Below are positions 33,125-40,552 of a DNA stretch of 64,000 nt, piece after piece (the stretch's first letter is position 1; each line of letters opens with the position of its first letter). The translations under genes and the position numbers were made by a program. The DNA is from UBA9676 sp963730065 (GTDB taxonomy: Bacteria > Actinomycetota > Actinomycetes > Streptosporangiales > Streptosporangiaceae). The notes beneath the pieces were generated by a model. It had not been told where the DNA came from. It saw only the letters and a list, made by a program, of their open reading frames with translations, and searched no databases. The stretch is from contig CAVSQL010000013.1 of the NCBI GenBank assembly GCA_963730065.1, forward strand, positions 1 to 64,000, read 5' to 3'.

Positions 33125-34633
33125 TTACATCATCTCGTCGGTGAAGGGGAGCAGTACGGTCTTGAGCTCGGTGTAGGCCTCGACGGCGGCCCGGCCGCCC
33201 TCCCGGCCGAGCCCGGACTGGCGGTAGCCGCCGAACGCCGCGTGCGGCTCGAGCTGGTAGCCGTTGATGCCGACGGTGCCGGCCCTGATCGCCTTGGTCA
33301 TCCGCATGGCCCGCTTGATGTCGCTGGTCCAGACCGTGGCGGCGAGGCCGTACTCGGTGTCGTTGGCGATCCGGACCGCCTCGTCCTCGTCGGCGAACGG
33401 GATCACCGACAGCACCGGGCCGAAGATCTCCTCCCGGGCGATGCTCATGTCGTTCGACACGTCGGTGAACAGGGTGGGCGCGATGAAGTTGCCCGCGGCC
33501 AGGTCGCCCTCGCTGCGGGTGCCGCCACAGACCAGCCGGGCGCCGTCCGCCTTGCCCGCCTCGATCAGGGCGAGAACCCGTTCCATCTGGCGGGTGTTGA
33601 TCAGCGGCGAGGAGGTGACGGCCGGGTCGAACGGGTTGCCGTAGCTGACCATCCCGCCGATCATCTCGGCCATCGCGAGGAACTCGTCGGCCACGTCCCG
33701 CTGCACCAGCGCCCGGGTCTGCGCCAGGCAGACCTGCCCGGACAGGCCGAGGGTGACCGTGCCCATGGTGACGGCCGCCGCCGTGGACACGTCCGCGTCG
33801 GCGAACACCAGCGCCGGGCTCTTGCCGCCCATCTCGAGGCTGACCCGCTTGAACCCGTCCGCCGACGCCTCGACGACCTTGCGGCCGACCGCCCGGCTGC
33901 CGGTGAAGGACAGCTTGTCCACCATCGGGTGGCTGATCAGCGCCTGGCCGGTCGGCTCGCCCGGGCCGGTCACGATGTTGAGCACCCCGGGCGGGAGCCC
34001 GGCCTCGGCCATCAGGGCGGCCAGGCGCAGCACCGCGAAGGTGGCGTACTCCGACGGCTTGGCCACGACGGTGCAGCCGGCCGCGAGCGCCGGCGCCGCT
34101 TTCTGGGCGAACAGCAGCAGCGGCGCGTTCCACGGGATCACCGCGCCGACCACGCCCACCGGCTCGCGCAGGGTGAGCACCATGTGGTCGCCGCCCTGGT
34201 AGGGCGGCAGGGTCTCACCGGCCAGCTTGTCCACCCAGCCGGCGTGGTGGTCGAAGACGTCGGCCACAAAGGCCGGCGAGGTCGCGTAGATGGAGCCGAA
34301 GCTCAGCGGCACGCTGTTGTCCAGCGCCTGCAGTTTCAGCAGCTCGTCGCCGTGCTCGCGGACCAGATCGGCGATCCGGCGCAGCACCCGTCCCCGCTCA
34401 CCGGCCCGGGTCCGCGGCCACGGCCCCTCGTCGAAGGCGCGCCGTGCCGCGCGCACCGCCTGGTCCACGTCACCGGGCCCGGCGATGGGGAACGAGGCGA
34501 CCTCCTCCCCCGTCGCCGGATGACTGTGGTTCCAGGCCTGGCCGTCCTGGGCGGCCGACCACGTCCCGTCGATCAACAGGAGGCCGTCGGACAGGCCGAT
34601 CTCGTCGCGGTGTGGCTTGATGGACGCGACCAT
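33125..34633 (-). CDS. NAD(P)-dependent aldehyde dehydrogenase
   Basis: A 502-aa aldehyde dehydrogenase. PWNAPLLLFAQKAAPALAAGCTVVAKPSEYA binds the cofactor, LEMGGKSP carries the general base Glu and SGQVCLAQTR the nucleophilic Cys; EEIFGPVLSVIPF is the usual late motif. It oxidises an aldehyde to an acid. A perfect KstR-like box sits 15 bp upstream of the ATG, so it is probably co-regulated with steroid side-chain genes and might oxidise a side-chain aldehyde or propionaldehyde-type product. Substrate inferred from location only. Confidence 0.93.
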   Translation of the reverse strand: MVASIKPHRDEIGLSDGLLLIDGTWSAAQDGQAWNHSHPATGEEVASFPIAGPGDVDQAVRAARRAFDEGPWPRTRAGERGRVLRRIADLVREHGDELLKLQALDNSVPLSFGSIYATSPAFVADVFDHHAGWVDKLAGETLPPYQGGDHMVLTLREPVGVVGAVIPWNAPLLLFAQKAAPALAAGCTVVAKPSEYATFAVLRLAALMAEAGLPPGVLNIVTGPGEPTGQALISHPMVDKLSFTGSRAVGRKVVEASADGFKRVSLEMGGKSPALVFADADVSTAAAVTMGTVTLGLSGQVCLAQTRALVQRDVADEFLAMAEMIGGMVSYGNPFDPAVTSSPLINTRQMERVLALIEAGKADGARLVCGGTRSEGDLAAGNFIAPTLFTDVSNDMSIAREEIFGPVLSVIPFADEDEAVRIANDTEYGLAATVWTSDIKRAMRMTKAIRAGTVGINGYQLEPHAAFGGYRQSGLGREGGRAAVEAYTELKTVLLPFTDEMM

Positions 34634-34647
34634 GGCTCGCCCCTTAG

Positions 34648-34661
34648 TAGAACACGTTCTA
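34648..34661. promoter_or_regulatory. KstR-like operator upstream of the aldehyde dehydrogenase gene
   Basis: TAGAACACGTTCTA, palindromic except for its two central bases, matches TnnAACnnGTTnnA completely. It lies 15 bp upstream of the aldehyde dehydrogenase start. The identical 14-mer occurs at 40512 and 53119. Confidence 0.85.
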
Positions 34662-34793
34662 GTCGCTGCGAGCGTACACCGGGCATTACGCCGCCGCTAG
34701 GCGCTCATGCCGGGGCGTGAGCCGGGCAGGTTCGCCCGGGGGTGAGGCACCGCGACGGTGCGCAAAGGTTCGCCAGGACCCTTAGAGCCACAA

Positions 34794-35552
34794 TCACGCG
34801 GGCCGCTCGCCGCCCCCGTGCAGCAGCAGTGAGGCACCGCTGATGCCGGCCGCGAGCGGGGAGGCCAGGAAGAGGCAGGCGTCCGCCACGTCGTCCGGGG
34901 TGACCAGCCGGCCCAGCGGCACCGCCGCGGCGACCGCCGCCGTCCCGCCGGAATCGCGATAGTGAGCCTCCACCGCGGCCTCGGTCGCCACCGGCCCCGG
35001 GACGATGCTGTTCACCCGGACCTTCGGCGCCCACTCGACCGCGAGGCTGGTGGCCAGGTGATGCAGGCCCGCCTTGGCCGCGCCGTACGCGGCGGTCTCC
35101 GGCGAGGGCCGGGTGCCGCTCACGCTGCCGATCATGATGATCGAGCCGCCCTCGGGCTGGCCCTGCATCACCGCGTTGGCGGCCTGGGCGACATGCAGCG
35201 GTGCGATCAGATTCAGCTCGATGACCTTGGCGTGCAATCGGGGGGACGCGGTGGCGGCCGCCGCCGCCGGGGACCCACCCGCGTTGTTGACCGCCACGTC
35301 CACCCGCCCGAAACGGCCGGCCGCCTCGGCGATGAGCCGCTCGGCCTGCGCCGGATCCCTGACGTCGGCGCGGGTGAAGACGGCCACGCGCCCGTCCGCA
35401 CTGGGCAGCGGGGCGGCATCGGACGGCTCGGTCCGGCCGCAGACAAGGACCTGCGCGCCGGCCTCGAGGAAGGCACGGGCTATGCCCGCCCCGATGCCCC
35501 TGGTGCCCCCCGTGACGATCACTGCCCGGCCCGCGTAATCGGCGACGCGCAT
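34794..35552 (-). CDS. SDR divergent from echA20 (Rv3549c-like)
   Basis: A 252-aa short-chain dehydrogenase: TGGTRGIGAGIA (cofactor), NNAGG, IGSVSGTRPS with the catalytic serine and YGAAK with Tyr-Lys. Its position, divergent from echA20-ipdA-ipdB-ipdC across a KstR2-like site, is the same as Rv3549c in M. tuberculosis, so it probably oxidises or reduces a hydroxy intermediate of ring C/D breakdown. The start may be ATG 35552 or 35561; neither has a ribosome site, so the message may be leaderless. Confidence 0.82.
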   Translation of the reverse strand: MRVADYAGRAVIVTGGTRGIGAGIARAFLEAGAQVLVCGRTEPSDAAPLPSADGRVAVFTRADVRDPAQAERLIAEAAGRFGRVDVAVNNAGGSPAAAAATASPRLHAKVIELNLIAPLHVAQAANAVMQGQPEGGSIIMIGSVSGTRPSPETAAYGAAKAGLHHLATSLAVEWAPKVRVNSIVPGPVATEAAVEAHYRDSGGTAAVAAAVPLGRLVTPDDVADACLFLASPLAAGISGASLLLHGGGERPA

Positions 35553-35574
35553 GGGGCACATGTTAGGCTGGATA

Positions 35575-35592
35575 ACCAAGCAAACGCTAGGT
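35575..35592. promoter_or_regulatory. KstR2-like operator between the SDR and echA20-ipdABC
   Basis: ACCAAGCAAACGCTAGGT is an interrupted palindrome (CCAAGC...GCTAGG) that shares 15 of 18 bases with the site at 27288-27305. It lies in the divergent region between the SDR and echA20, where M. tuberculosis has a KstR2 box. The match to AnCAAGnnCTTGnT is partial (one perfect half-site). Confidence 0.6.
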
Positions 35593-35672
35593 CGAGCAGC
35601 GCTTGGCCAGGCACGGCGTCAGGCAGGCCACGGCGATGGCAGGTCAGCGGCACAGACCGTGAGGACGCGAAA

Positions 35673-36410
35673 ATGGGGATCGAGCTGCGCACCAGCGACG
35701 GCATCGCCGAGGTGATCATCGACTTCCCGCCGGTCAACGCGCTGCCGGTCCAGGGCTGGTTCGACCTGGCGGACGCCGTTGCCGCCGCAGGCGCCGATGA
35801 CGCCGCGCGGGCCGTGCTCATCGCCGCCGGGGGCCGCGGCTTCTGCGCCGGAGTGGACATCAAGCAGATGCAGCAGGCCCCGGATGCCGTGCTCGGCGCC
35901 AACCGGGGGTGTTTCGCCGCGTTCGCCGCGGTCTACGACTGCGCGGTGCCGGTGATCGCCGCCGTCCACGGCTTCTGCCTCGGCGGCGGCGTCGGCCTGG
36001 CCGGCAACGCCGACATCGTCATCGCGGCGGACGACGCCACGTTCGGCCTGCCGGAGGTCGACCGGGGTGCCCTGGGCGCGGCGACCCACCTGTCGCGGCT
36101 GGTGCCCCAGCCGCTGATGCGCACCATGGTGTACACCTGCCGGACCGTCACCGCCCAGCAGCTGCTGGCCTTCGGCACCGTGCTCGACGTGGTGCCGAGG
36201 GGCGAGCTGCGGTCGGCCGCGCTCGCCGTCGCGGGCGAGATCGCCGCCAAGGATCCCGCCGTCATCCGGCTGGCCAAGCAGTCGCTCAACGGCATCGATC
36301 CCGTCAACGTCAAGCGTTCCTACCGGTACGAGCAGGGGTTCACCTTCGAGCTCAGCCTCACCGGCGTGCCCGGCGCGGCGCGGCAGGCGTTCATGGACGG
36401 GCAGCGCTGA
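35673..36410 (+). CDS. echA20: Enoyl-CoA hydratase-family ring D hydrolase, EchA20-like
   Basis: A 245-aa crotonase-fold protein matching EchA20 (Rv3550), which opens steroid ring D of the HIP-derived CoA ester in the cytosol to give COCHEA-CoA. Shared features: FPPVNALPVQGWFDLADAV, GRGFCAGVDIKQMQ (oxyanion-hole region), ANRGCFAAFAAVYDCAVPVIAAVHGFCLGGGVGLAGNADIV, FGLPEVDRGALGAATHLSRLVPQ and the C-terminal YRYEQGFTFELSLTGV. The next gene, ipdA, begins four bases after the stop. The ATG at 35673 is chosen on homology. Confidence 0.93.
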   Translation: MGIELRTSDGIAEVIIDFPPVNALPVQGWFDLADAVAAAGADDAARAVLIAAGGRGFCAGVDIKQMQQAPDAVLGANRGCFAAFAAVYDCAVPVIAAVHGFCLGGGVGLAGNADIVIAADDATFGLPEVDRGALGAATHLSRLVPQPLMRTMVYTCRTVTAQQLLAFGTVLDVVPRGELRSAALAVAGEIAAKDPAVIRLAKQSLNGIDPVNVKRSYRYEQGFTFELSLTGVPGAARQAFMDGQR

Positions 36411-36414
36411 CCGC

Positions 36415-37299
36415 GTGACCGTCATGAGCCCCGATGACGTCGCTGGCGAGCTGCGCTCCGGCATGACGGTCGGGATCGGCGGCTGGGGATCACGGCGCAA
36501 GCCGATGGCGCTGGTGCGCGCCATCCTCCGGTCCGGCCTCAAAGAGCTGGAGGTCGTGTCCTACGGGGGGCCCGACGTCGGGCTGCTGGTGGCCGGCGGC
36601 CACGTCCGCCGGGTGGTCTGCGGCTTCGTCTCGCTCGACACGATCGCCCTCGAGCCGCATTTCCGGCTGGGCCGCCAGCAGGGAACGGTGGAGCTCACCG
36701 AGCTCGACGAGGGGATGCTGCACTGGGGCCTGCTGGCGGCCGCCCACCGGCTGCCGTTCCTGCCGATCCGGGCCGGCCTGGGCTCCGACGTGCCGCGGGT
36801 GAACCCGGAGCTGCGCACGGTCCGCTCCCCCTACGCCGATGGCGAGGAACTCCTGGCCATGCCCGCCCTGCGGCTCGACGCCGCGCTGATCCACCTCAAC
36901 CGCGCGGACGCCGCCGGCAACGGGCAGTACCTCGGACCCGACCCCTACTTCGACGACCTGTTCTGCCTGGCGGCCGGGCGGGCCTTCATCTCCTGCGAGC
37001 GGATCGTGCCGACCGCGAGCCTGCTGGAGTCCGGGCCGCCGCAGAGCCTGCTGGTCAACCGGGCCATGGTGACCAGCGTGGTGGAGACGCCCGGCGGCGC
37101 GCACTTCACCAGCTGCGTGCCGGACTACGGCCGCGACGAGGCGTTCCAGGCCCACTACGCCGCGGCGGCCGCGGACCCGGCGGACTGGCAGCGGTTCCGG
37201 GCCGAGTACCTGGCCGGCGACGAGGCCAGCTACCAGCGGGCCGTGCGGCGGTTCACCGAGAGCCAGGCAGGCATCAGCGAGCGGACGGCAGCCCCATGA
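36415..37299 (+). CDS. ipdA: COCHEA-CoA hydrolase subunit alpha, IpdA-like
   Basis: A 294-aa protein of the class I CoA-transferase fold matching IpdA (Rv3551). With IpdB it forms a heteromer that hydrolyses ring C of COCHEA-CoA, a retro-Claisen-like step rather than CoA transfer. Evident parts: GMTVGIGGWGSRRKPMALVRAI, SYGGPDVGLLVAGGHVRRVVCGFVSLD, LPIRAGLGSDV and DAALIHLNRADAAGNGQYLGPDPYFDDLF. The start is GTG 36415; ATG 36424 is possible. Its stop overlaps the ipdB start (ATGA). Confidence 0.93.
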   Translation: MTVMSPDDVAGELRSGMTVGIGGWGSRRKPMALVRAILRSGLKELEVVSYGGPDVGLLVAGGHVRRVVCGFVSLDTIALEPHFRLGRQQGTVELTELDEGMLHWGLLAAAHRLPFLPIRAGLGSDVPRVNPELRTVRSPYADGEELLAMPALRLDAALIHLNRADAAGNGQYLGPDPYFDDLFCLAAGRAFISCERIVPTASLLESGPPQSLLVNRAMVTSVVETPGGAHFTSCVPDYGRDEAFQAHYAAAAADPADWQRFRAEYLAGDEASYQRAVRRFTESQAGISERTAAP

Positions 37300-38225
37300 C
37301 CACCCCGGCCCCGGGCAGGCAGCCCGGCCCGGGCGTGTCTCCGGCCGTGGATGGAAAGAAAGTGCCCATAGAAGAGCACCAAACATCCATCCACGAGCAG
37401 CCGGCCGCGGCGCCCGTGGCCGGGCCCGCGTCATCTGGTGAGGGCGGCCCGAGCCTGGCCGAGGTCTGCACGGTGGCCTGCGCCGAGGCGTGGCGCGGCG
37501 ACGGCGCCATCCTGGCCAGCCCGATGGGCCTGATCCCCACGCTGGGCGCCCGGCTGGCGCAGCTCACGTTCGCCCCCGGCCTGCTGCTCACCGACGGCGA
37601 GGCCTCTCTGCTCGCGCCCGGCGCGCCCGGGGCGCCCGGCGACCCCGGCCCCCGGCCGGGAGCGGACGGCGCGGGCCGGGTCGTCGAGGGCTGGCTGCCG
37701 TACCGCTCCGTATTCACGATGGTGGCCGCGGGCCTGCGTCACGTGATGATGGGGGCGGCCCAGATCGACCGGTTCGGCAACCAGAACATCTCCTGCATCG
37801 GCGACTGGGCCCGGCCCAAGGCCCAGCTGCTGGGGGTGCGCGGCTCGCCCGGCAACACGGTCAACCACCCGGTCAGCTACTGGGTGCCCCGGCACTCCCG
37901 CCGCGTCTTCGTCGAGCGGGTGGACATGGTCAGCGGCATCGGCTATGACCGCGCGGCCGGCCTCGGCCCGCAGGCCGCCCGCTTCCACGAGCTGCGCGTG
38001 GTGGTGACCAACCTGGCCGTGCTGGACTTCCAGGGCGCGGACCACAGCATGCGGCTCCGCTCGGTCCACCCGGGCGCCACGGCCGGCGACGTCATCGCCG
38101 CCACCGGCTTCCCCCTGGCCGTGCCGGACGAGGTGCCGGTCACCCGGCTGCCCACCGCGTCGGAGCTGGCCCTGATCCGCGGCCGGCTCGACCCGGCCGG
38201 GCTGCGCGAGCGGGAGCTGGCATGA
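37296..38225 (+). CDS. ipdB: COCHEA-CoA hydrolase subunit beta, IpdB-like, with N-terminal extension
   Basis: A 309-aa partner of IpdA matching Rv3552 from residue about 52 on: PSLAEVCTVACAEAWRGDGAILASPMGLIPTLGARLAQLTFAPGLLLTDGEA, GNQNISCIGDW, VRGSPGNTVNHPVSYWV and VERVDMVSGIGYD. Known IpdB proteins are about 250 aa, so the first 51 residues are extra. They are low-complexity and include a lower-GC stretch bounded by a perfect 10-bp inverted repeat (37346-37395). The ATG overlaps the ipdA stop, which supports this start; its own stop overlaps the start of ipdC (ATGA). Confidence 0.92.
   Translation: MTTPAPGRQPGPGVSPAVDGKKVPIEEHQTSIHEQPAAAPVAGPASSGEGGPSLAEVCTVACAEAWRGDGAILASPMGLIPTLGARLAQLTFAPGLLLTDGEASLLAPGAPGAPGDPGPRPGADGAGRVVEGWLPYRSVFTMVAAGLRHVMMGAAQIDRFGNQNISCIGDWARPKAQLLGVRGSPGNTVNHPVSYWVPRHSRRVFVERVDMVSGIGYDRAAGLGPQAARFHELRVVVTNLAVLDFQGADHSMRLRSVHPGATAGDVIAATGFPLAVPDEVPVTRLPTASELALIRGRLDPAGLRERELA
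37346..37395. repeat. 10-bp inverted repeat around a low-GC insert in the ipdB N-terminal extension
   Basis: CGTGGATGGA (37346-37355) and TCCATCCACG (37386-37395) are perfect inverted repeats around 30 bases that are much more A-rich than their surroundings. The segment falls inside the non-conserved N-terminal extension of IpdB and encodes VDGKKVPIEEHQTSIHE. It looks like a small insertion. Confidence 0.6.
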
Positions 38226-39295
38226 TCCGCACCCGGCTGACCGGCCTGCTCGGCATCGACTGCCCGATCGTCCAGGCCGCGATGGGTCATGTGTCCGGGG
38301 CCCGGCTGGCGGCCGCGGTCTGTCAGGCAGGCGGGCTCGGCATTATCGCCTCGGCGACGATGAGCCCTGCGCAGCTCCGTTCGGCCATCAAGGAGGTGCA
38401 GGCGCGCACCGGCGCTCCGTTCGCCGTGAACCTGCGGGCGGACGCCCCGGACGCCCGCGAGCGGGTCGAGATGATCATCGCGGAGAAGGTGCCGGCCGCC
38501 TCGTTCGCGCTCGTCCCGACGCCGGAGCTGATCAGCAGGCTGCGGGACGCCGGGGTGGTCACGATCGCCTCGGTCGGCGCGCGCAGGCACGCGGAGAAGG
38601 TGGCCGCCTGGGGCATCGACGCCGTGGTCGCGACCGGCGCCGAGGGCGGCGGGCACACCGGCGCGGTGCCGACCAGCCTGCTGGTTCCGCAGGTCGTCGA
38701 CGCGGTCGACGTCCCGGTCATCGCGGCCGGCGGGTTCTTCGACGGCCGGGGCCTGGCCGCCGCGCTCGCCTACGGCGCCGCCGGGATCGCGATGGGCACC
38801 CGGTTCCTGCTGACCAGCGACAGCCCGGTGGCCGACGCGGTCAAGCGGGTCTATCTCGCCAGCGACGTCACCGGCACGGTGGTCACCGGCCGGGCCGACG
38901 GGGTGCCGCACCGGCTGCTGCGCACGCCGCTGGTGGACCGGCTGGACCGGGCGGGCGCGGCCGGGCGGGTGAGCGGCCTGGTGCGTTCGGCCCGCAGCGC
39001 GTCCGCCTTCCGCCGCGCATCCGGCCTGACCTGGCCGGAGCTGATCCGGCAGGGCCGCACGATGCGCCGCGGCACCGGGCTGACCTGGGGCCAGGTGCTG
39101 ATGGCCGCGAACACCCCGGTGCTGCTGCGGGCGGCGATGGCGGACGGCCGTCCGGACGCCGGCCTCATGCCAGCCGGGCAGGTCGCCGGGCTGATCGGTG
39201 ACCTGCCGTCCTGCGCGGAGCTGGTCGGCCGCATCATGACCGAGGCCGAGCAGCGGCTGGCCAGCCTGGGGGGCGCGGTCAGACCCGCTCGATGA
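38222..39295 (+). CDS. ipdC: IpdC-like FMN-dependent reductase/dehydrogenase (nitronate monooxygenase family)
   Basis: A 357-aa FMN TIM-barrel protein matching IpdC (Rv3553), which acts on the (5-hydroxy-)HIP-derived CoA ester before ring opening. Features: RLTGLLGIDCPIVQAAMGHVSG, GGLGIIAS, ATGAEGGGHTG (FMN-phosphate region), VPVIAAGGFFDGRGLAAALAYGAAGIAMGTRFLLTSDS. The start overlaps the ipdB stop (ATGA). The last 17 bp overlap the convergent fadA6 gene. Complete. Confidence 0.92.
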   Translation: MIRTRLTGLLGIDCPIVQAAMGHVSGARLAAAVCQAGGLGIIASATMSPAQLRSAIKEVQARTGAPFAVNLRADAPDARERVEMIIAEKVPAASFALVPTPELISRLRDAGVVTIASVGARRHAEKVAAWGIDAVVATGAEGGGHTGAVPTSLLVPQVVDAVDVPVIAAGGFFDGRGLAAALAYGAAGIAMGTRFLLTSDSPVADAVKRVYLASDVTGTVVTGRADGVPHRLLRTPLVDRLDRAGAAGRVSGLVRSARSASAFRRASGLTWPELIRQGRTMRRGTGLTWGQVLMAANTPVLLRAAMADGRPDAGLMPAGQVAGLIGDLPSCAELVGRIMTEAEQRLASLGGAVRPAR

Positions 39296-40430
39296 TGGTG
39301 ACGTTCGCCTGGCCGCCGCCCTCGCACATGGTCACCATCCCGTACCGGCCGCCGGTCCGGGCCAGCGCGTGGACCAGCGTGGTCAGCAGCCGCGCGCCGG
39401 TCGCCCCCAGCGGATGGCCGAGCGCGATCGCCCCGCCGTGCACGTTGACCCGGGCCAGGTCCGCCCCGGTCTCCCGCTGCCAGGCCAGCACCACCGGGGC
39501 GAACGCCTCGTTGATCTCGATGAGGTCGAGCTGGTCGAGGGTCATCCCGGTGCGCCGCAGCGCGTGGGCGGTGGCCGCGATCGGCGCGGTGAGCATCAGC
39601 ACCGGGTCGTCGCCGCGGGCGGACAGGTGATGGACCCGGGCCAGCGGCCGCAGCCCGTAGGCGCGCACCGCCCGGTCCGAGGCGATCAGCAGCGCGGCCG
39701 CGGCGTCGGCGATCTGGCTGGAGAGCGCGGCGGTGATCAGCCCGCCCGCTCGCAGCGGCGCCAGCGCCGCCATCTTCGCCGCCGAGGTGTCCGGCCGCGG
39801 GCACTCATCGGCCGCCACCTCGCCGCAGGGCACGATCTCAGCGCCGAACGCTCCCGCGGCGGCCGCCGCCACCGCCCGCTGGTGGCTGGCCAGCGCGAGC
39901 TCCTCCATCTCGGCGCGGCTGATCCCCCACTTCTCCGCGATCATGTCGGCGGCGCGGAACTGGGAGATCTCCTGCTCGCCGTACCTGATCCGCCAGCCGT
40001 CCGACCCGCTGAACGGGTCGCCGAAGCCGAACGCCTGCCCGGCGGCCATCGCGGCCGCGATGGGGATCTGGCTCATGTTCTGCACCCCGCCCGCGACTAC
40101 AAGATCGGCGGTGCCGCTGAGCACCGCCTGGGCCGCGAAGTGGACCGCCTGCTGGGACGAGCCGCACTGCCGGTCCACGGTGACGCCGGGGACGGCCTCG
40201 GGCAGCCCGGCCGCGAGCCACGCGGTGCGGGCGATGTCGCCGGCCTGGGGGCCGATGGTGTCCACGCAGCCGAACACCACGTCGTCGACGGCCAGTGGGT
40301 CGATGGCGGTGCGCGCCAGCAGCGCCGCGATGACGTGCGCGCCGAGATCGGCCGGGTGCACGCCGGCCAGGCCGCCGCGGCGGCGGCCGACCGGGGTCCG
40401 GACGGCATCGATCACGAACGCCTCGGCCAC
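39279..40430 (-). CDS. fadA6: Steroid beta-ketothiolase FadA6-like
   Basis: A 383-aa thiolase matching FadA6 (Rv3556c), which cleaves a ring-derived beta-ketoacyl-CoA in the last stages of steroid breakdown. Nucleophile Cys89 (DRQCGSSQQ), NEAFAPV, GGAIALGHPLGATGARL with the catalytic His, and CEGGG with the second Cys. The start is GTG 40430 with GGGGAGG five bases upstream. It is convergent with ipdC and divergent from fadE26; the only operator in the shared region is a KstR-like box, whereas in mycobacteria fadA6 is a KstR2 gene. Confidence 0.93.
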   Translation of the reverse strand: MAEAFVIDAVRTPVGRRRGGLAGVHPADLGAHVIAALLARTAIDPLAVDDVVFGCVDTIGPQAGDIARTAWLAAGLPEAVPGVTVDRQCGSSQQAVHFAAQAVLSGTADLVVAGGVQNMSQIPIAAAMAAGQAFGFGDPFSGSDGWRIRYGEQEISQFRAADMIAEKWGISRAEMEELALASHQRAVAAAAAGAFGAEIVPCGEVAADECPRPDTSAAKMAALAPLRAGGLITAALSSQIADAAAALLIASDRAVRAYGLRPLARVHHLSARGDDPVLMLTAPIAATAHALRRTGMTLDQLDLIEINEAFAPVVLAWQRETGADLARVNVHGGAIALGHPLGATGARLLTTLVHALARTGGRYGMVTMCEGGGQANVTIIERV

Positions 40431-40511
40431 CGTGCCTCCCCTCGGTTGCGCCGTGCTGCCTGCCCGTGCTGCTTGCCCTGTGCCGCCTGCGCCGCCCCGG
40501 CTAGACTTGCC

Positions 40512-40525
40512 TAGAACACGTTCTA
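40512..40525. promoter_or_regulatory. KstR-like operator between fadA6 and fadE26
   Basis: TAGAACACGTTCTA, identical to the sites at 34648 and 53119, lies 27 bp upstream of fadE26 and 81 bp upstream of fadA6. Confidence 0.85.
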
Positions 40526-40552
40526 TTTTAGGGCTTCGGCAGCGGAGAGCGG

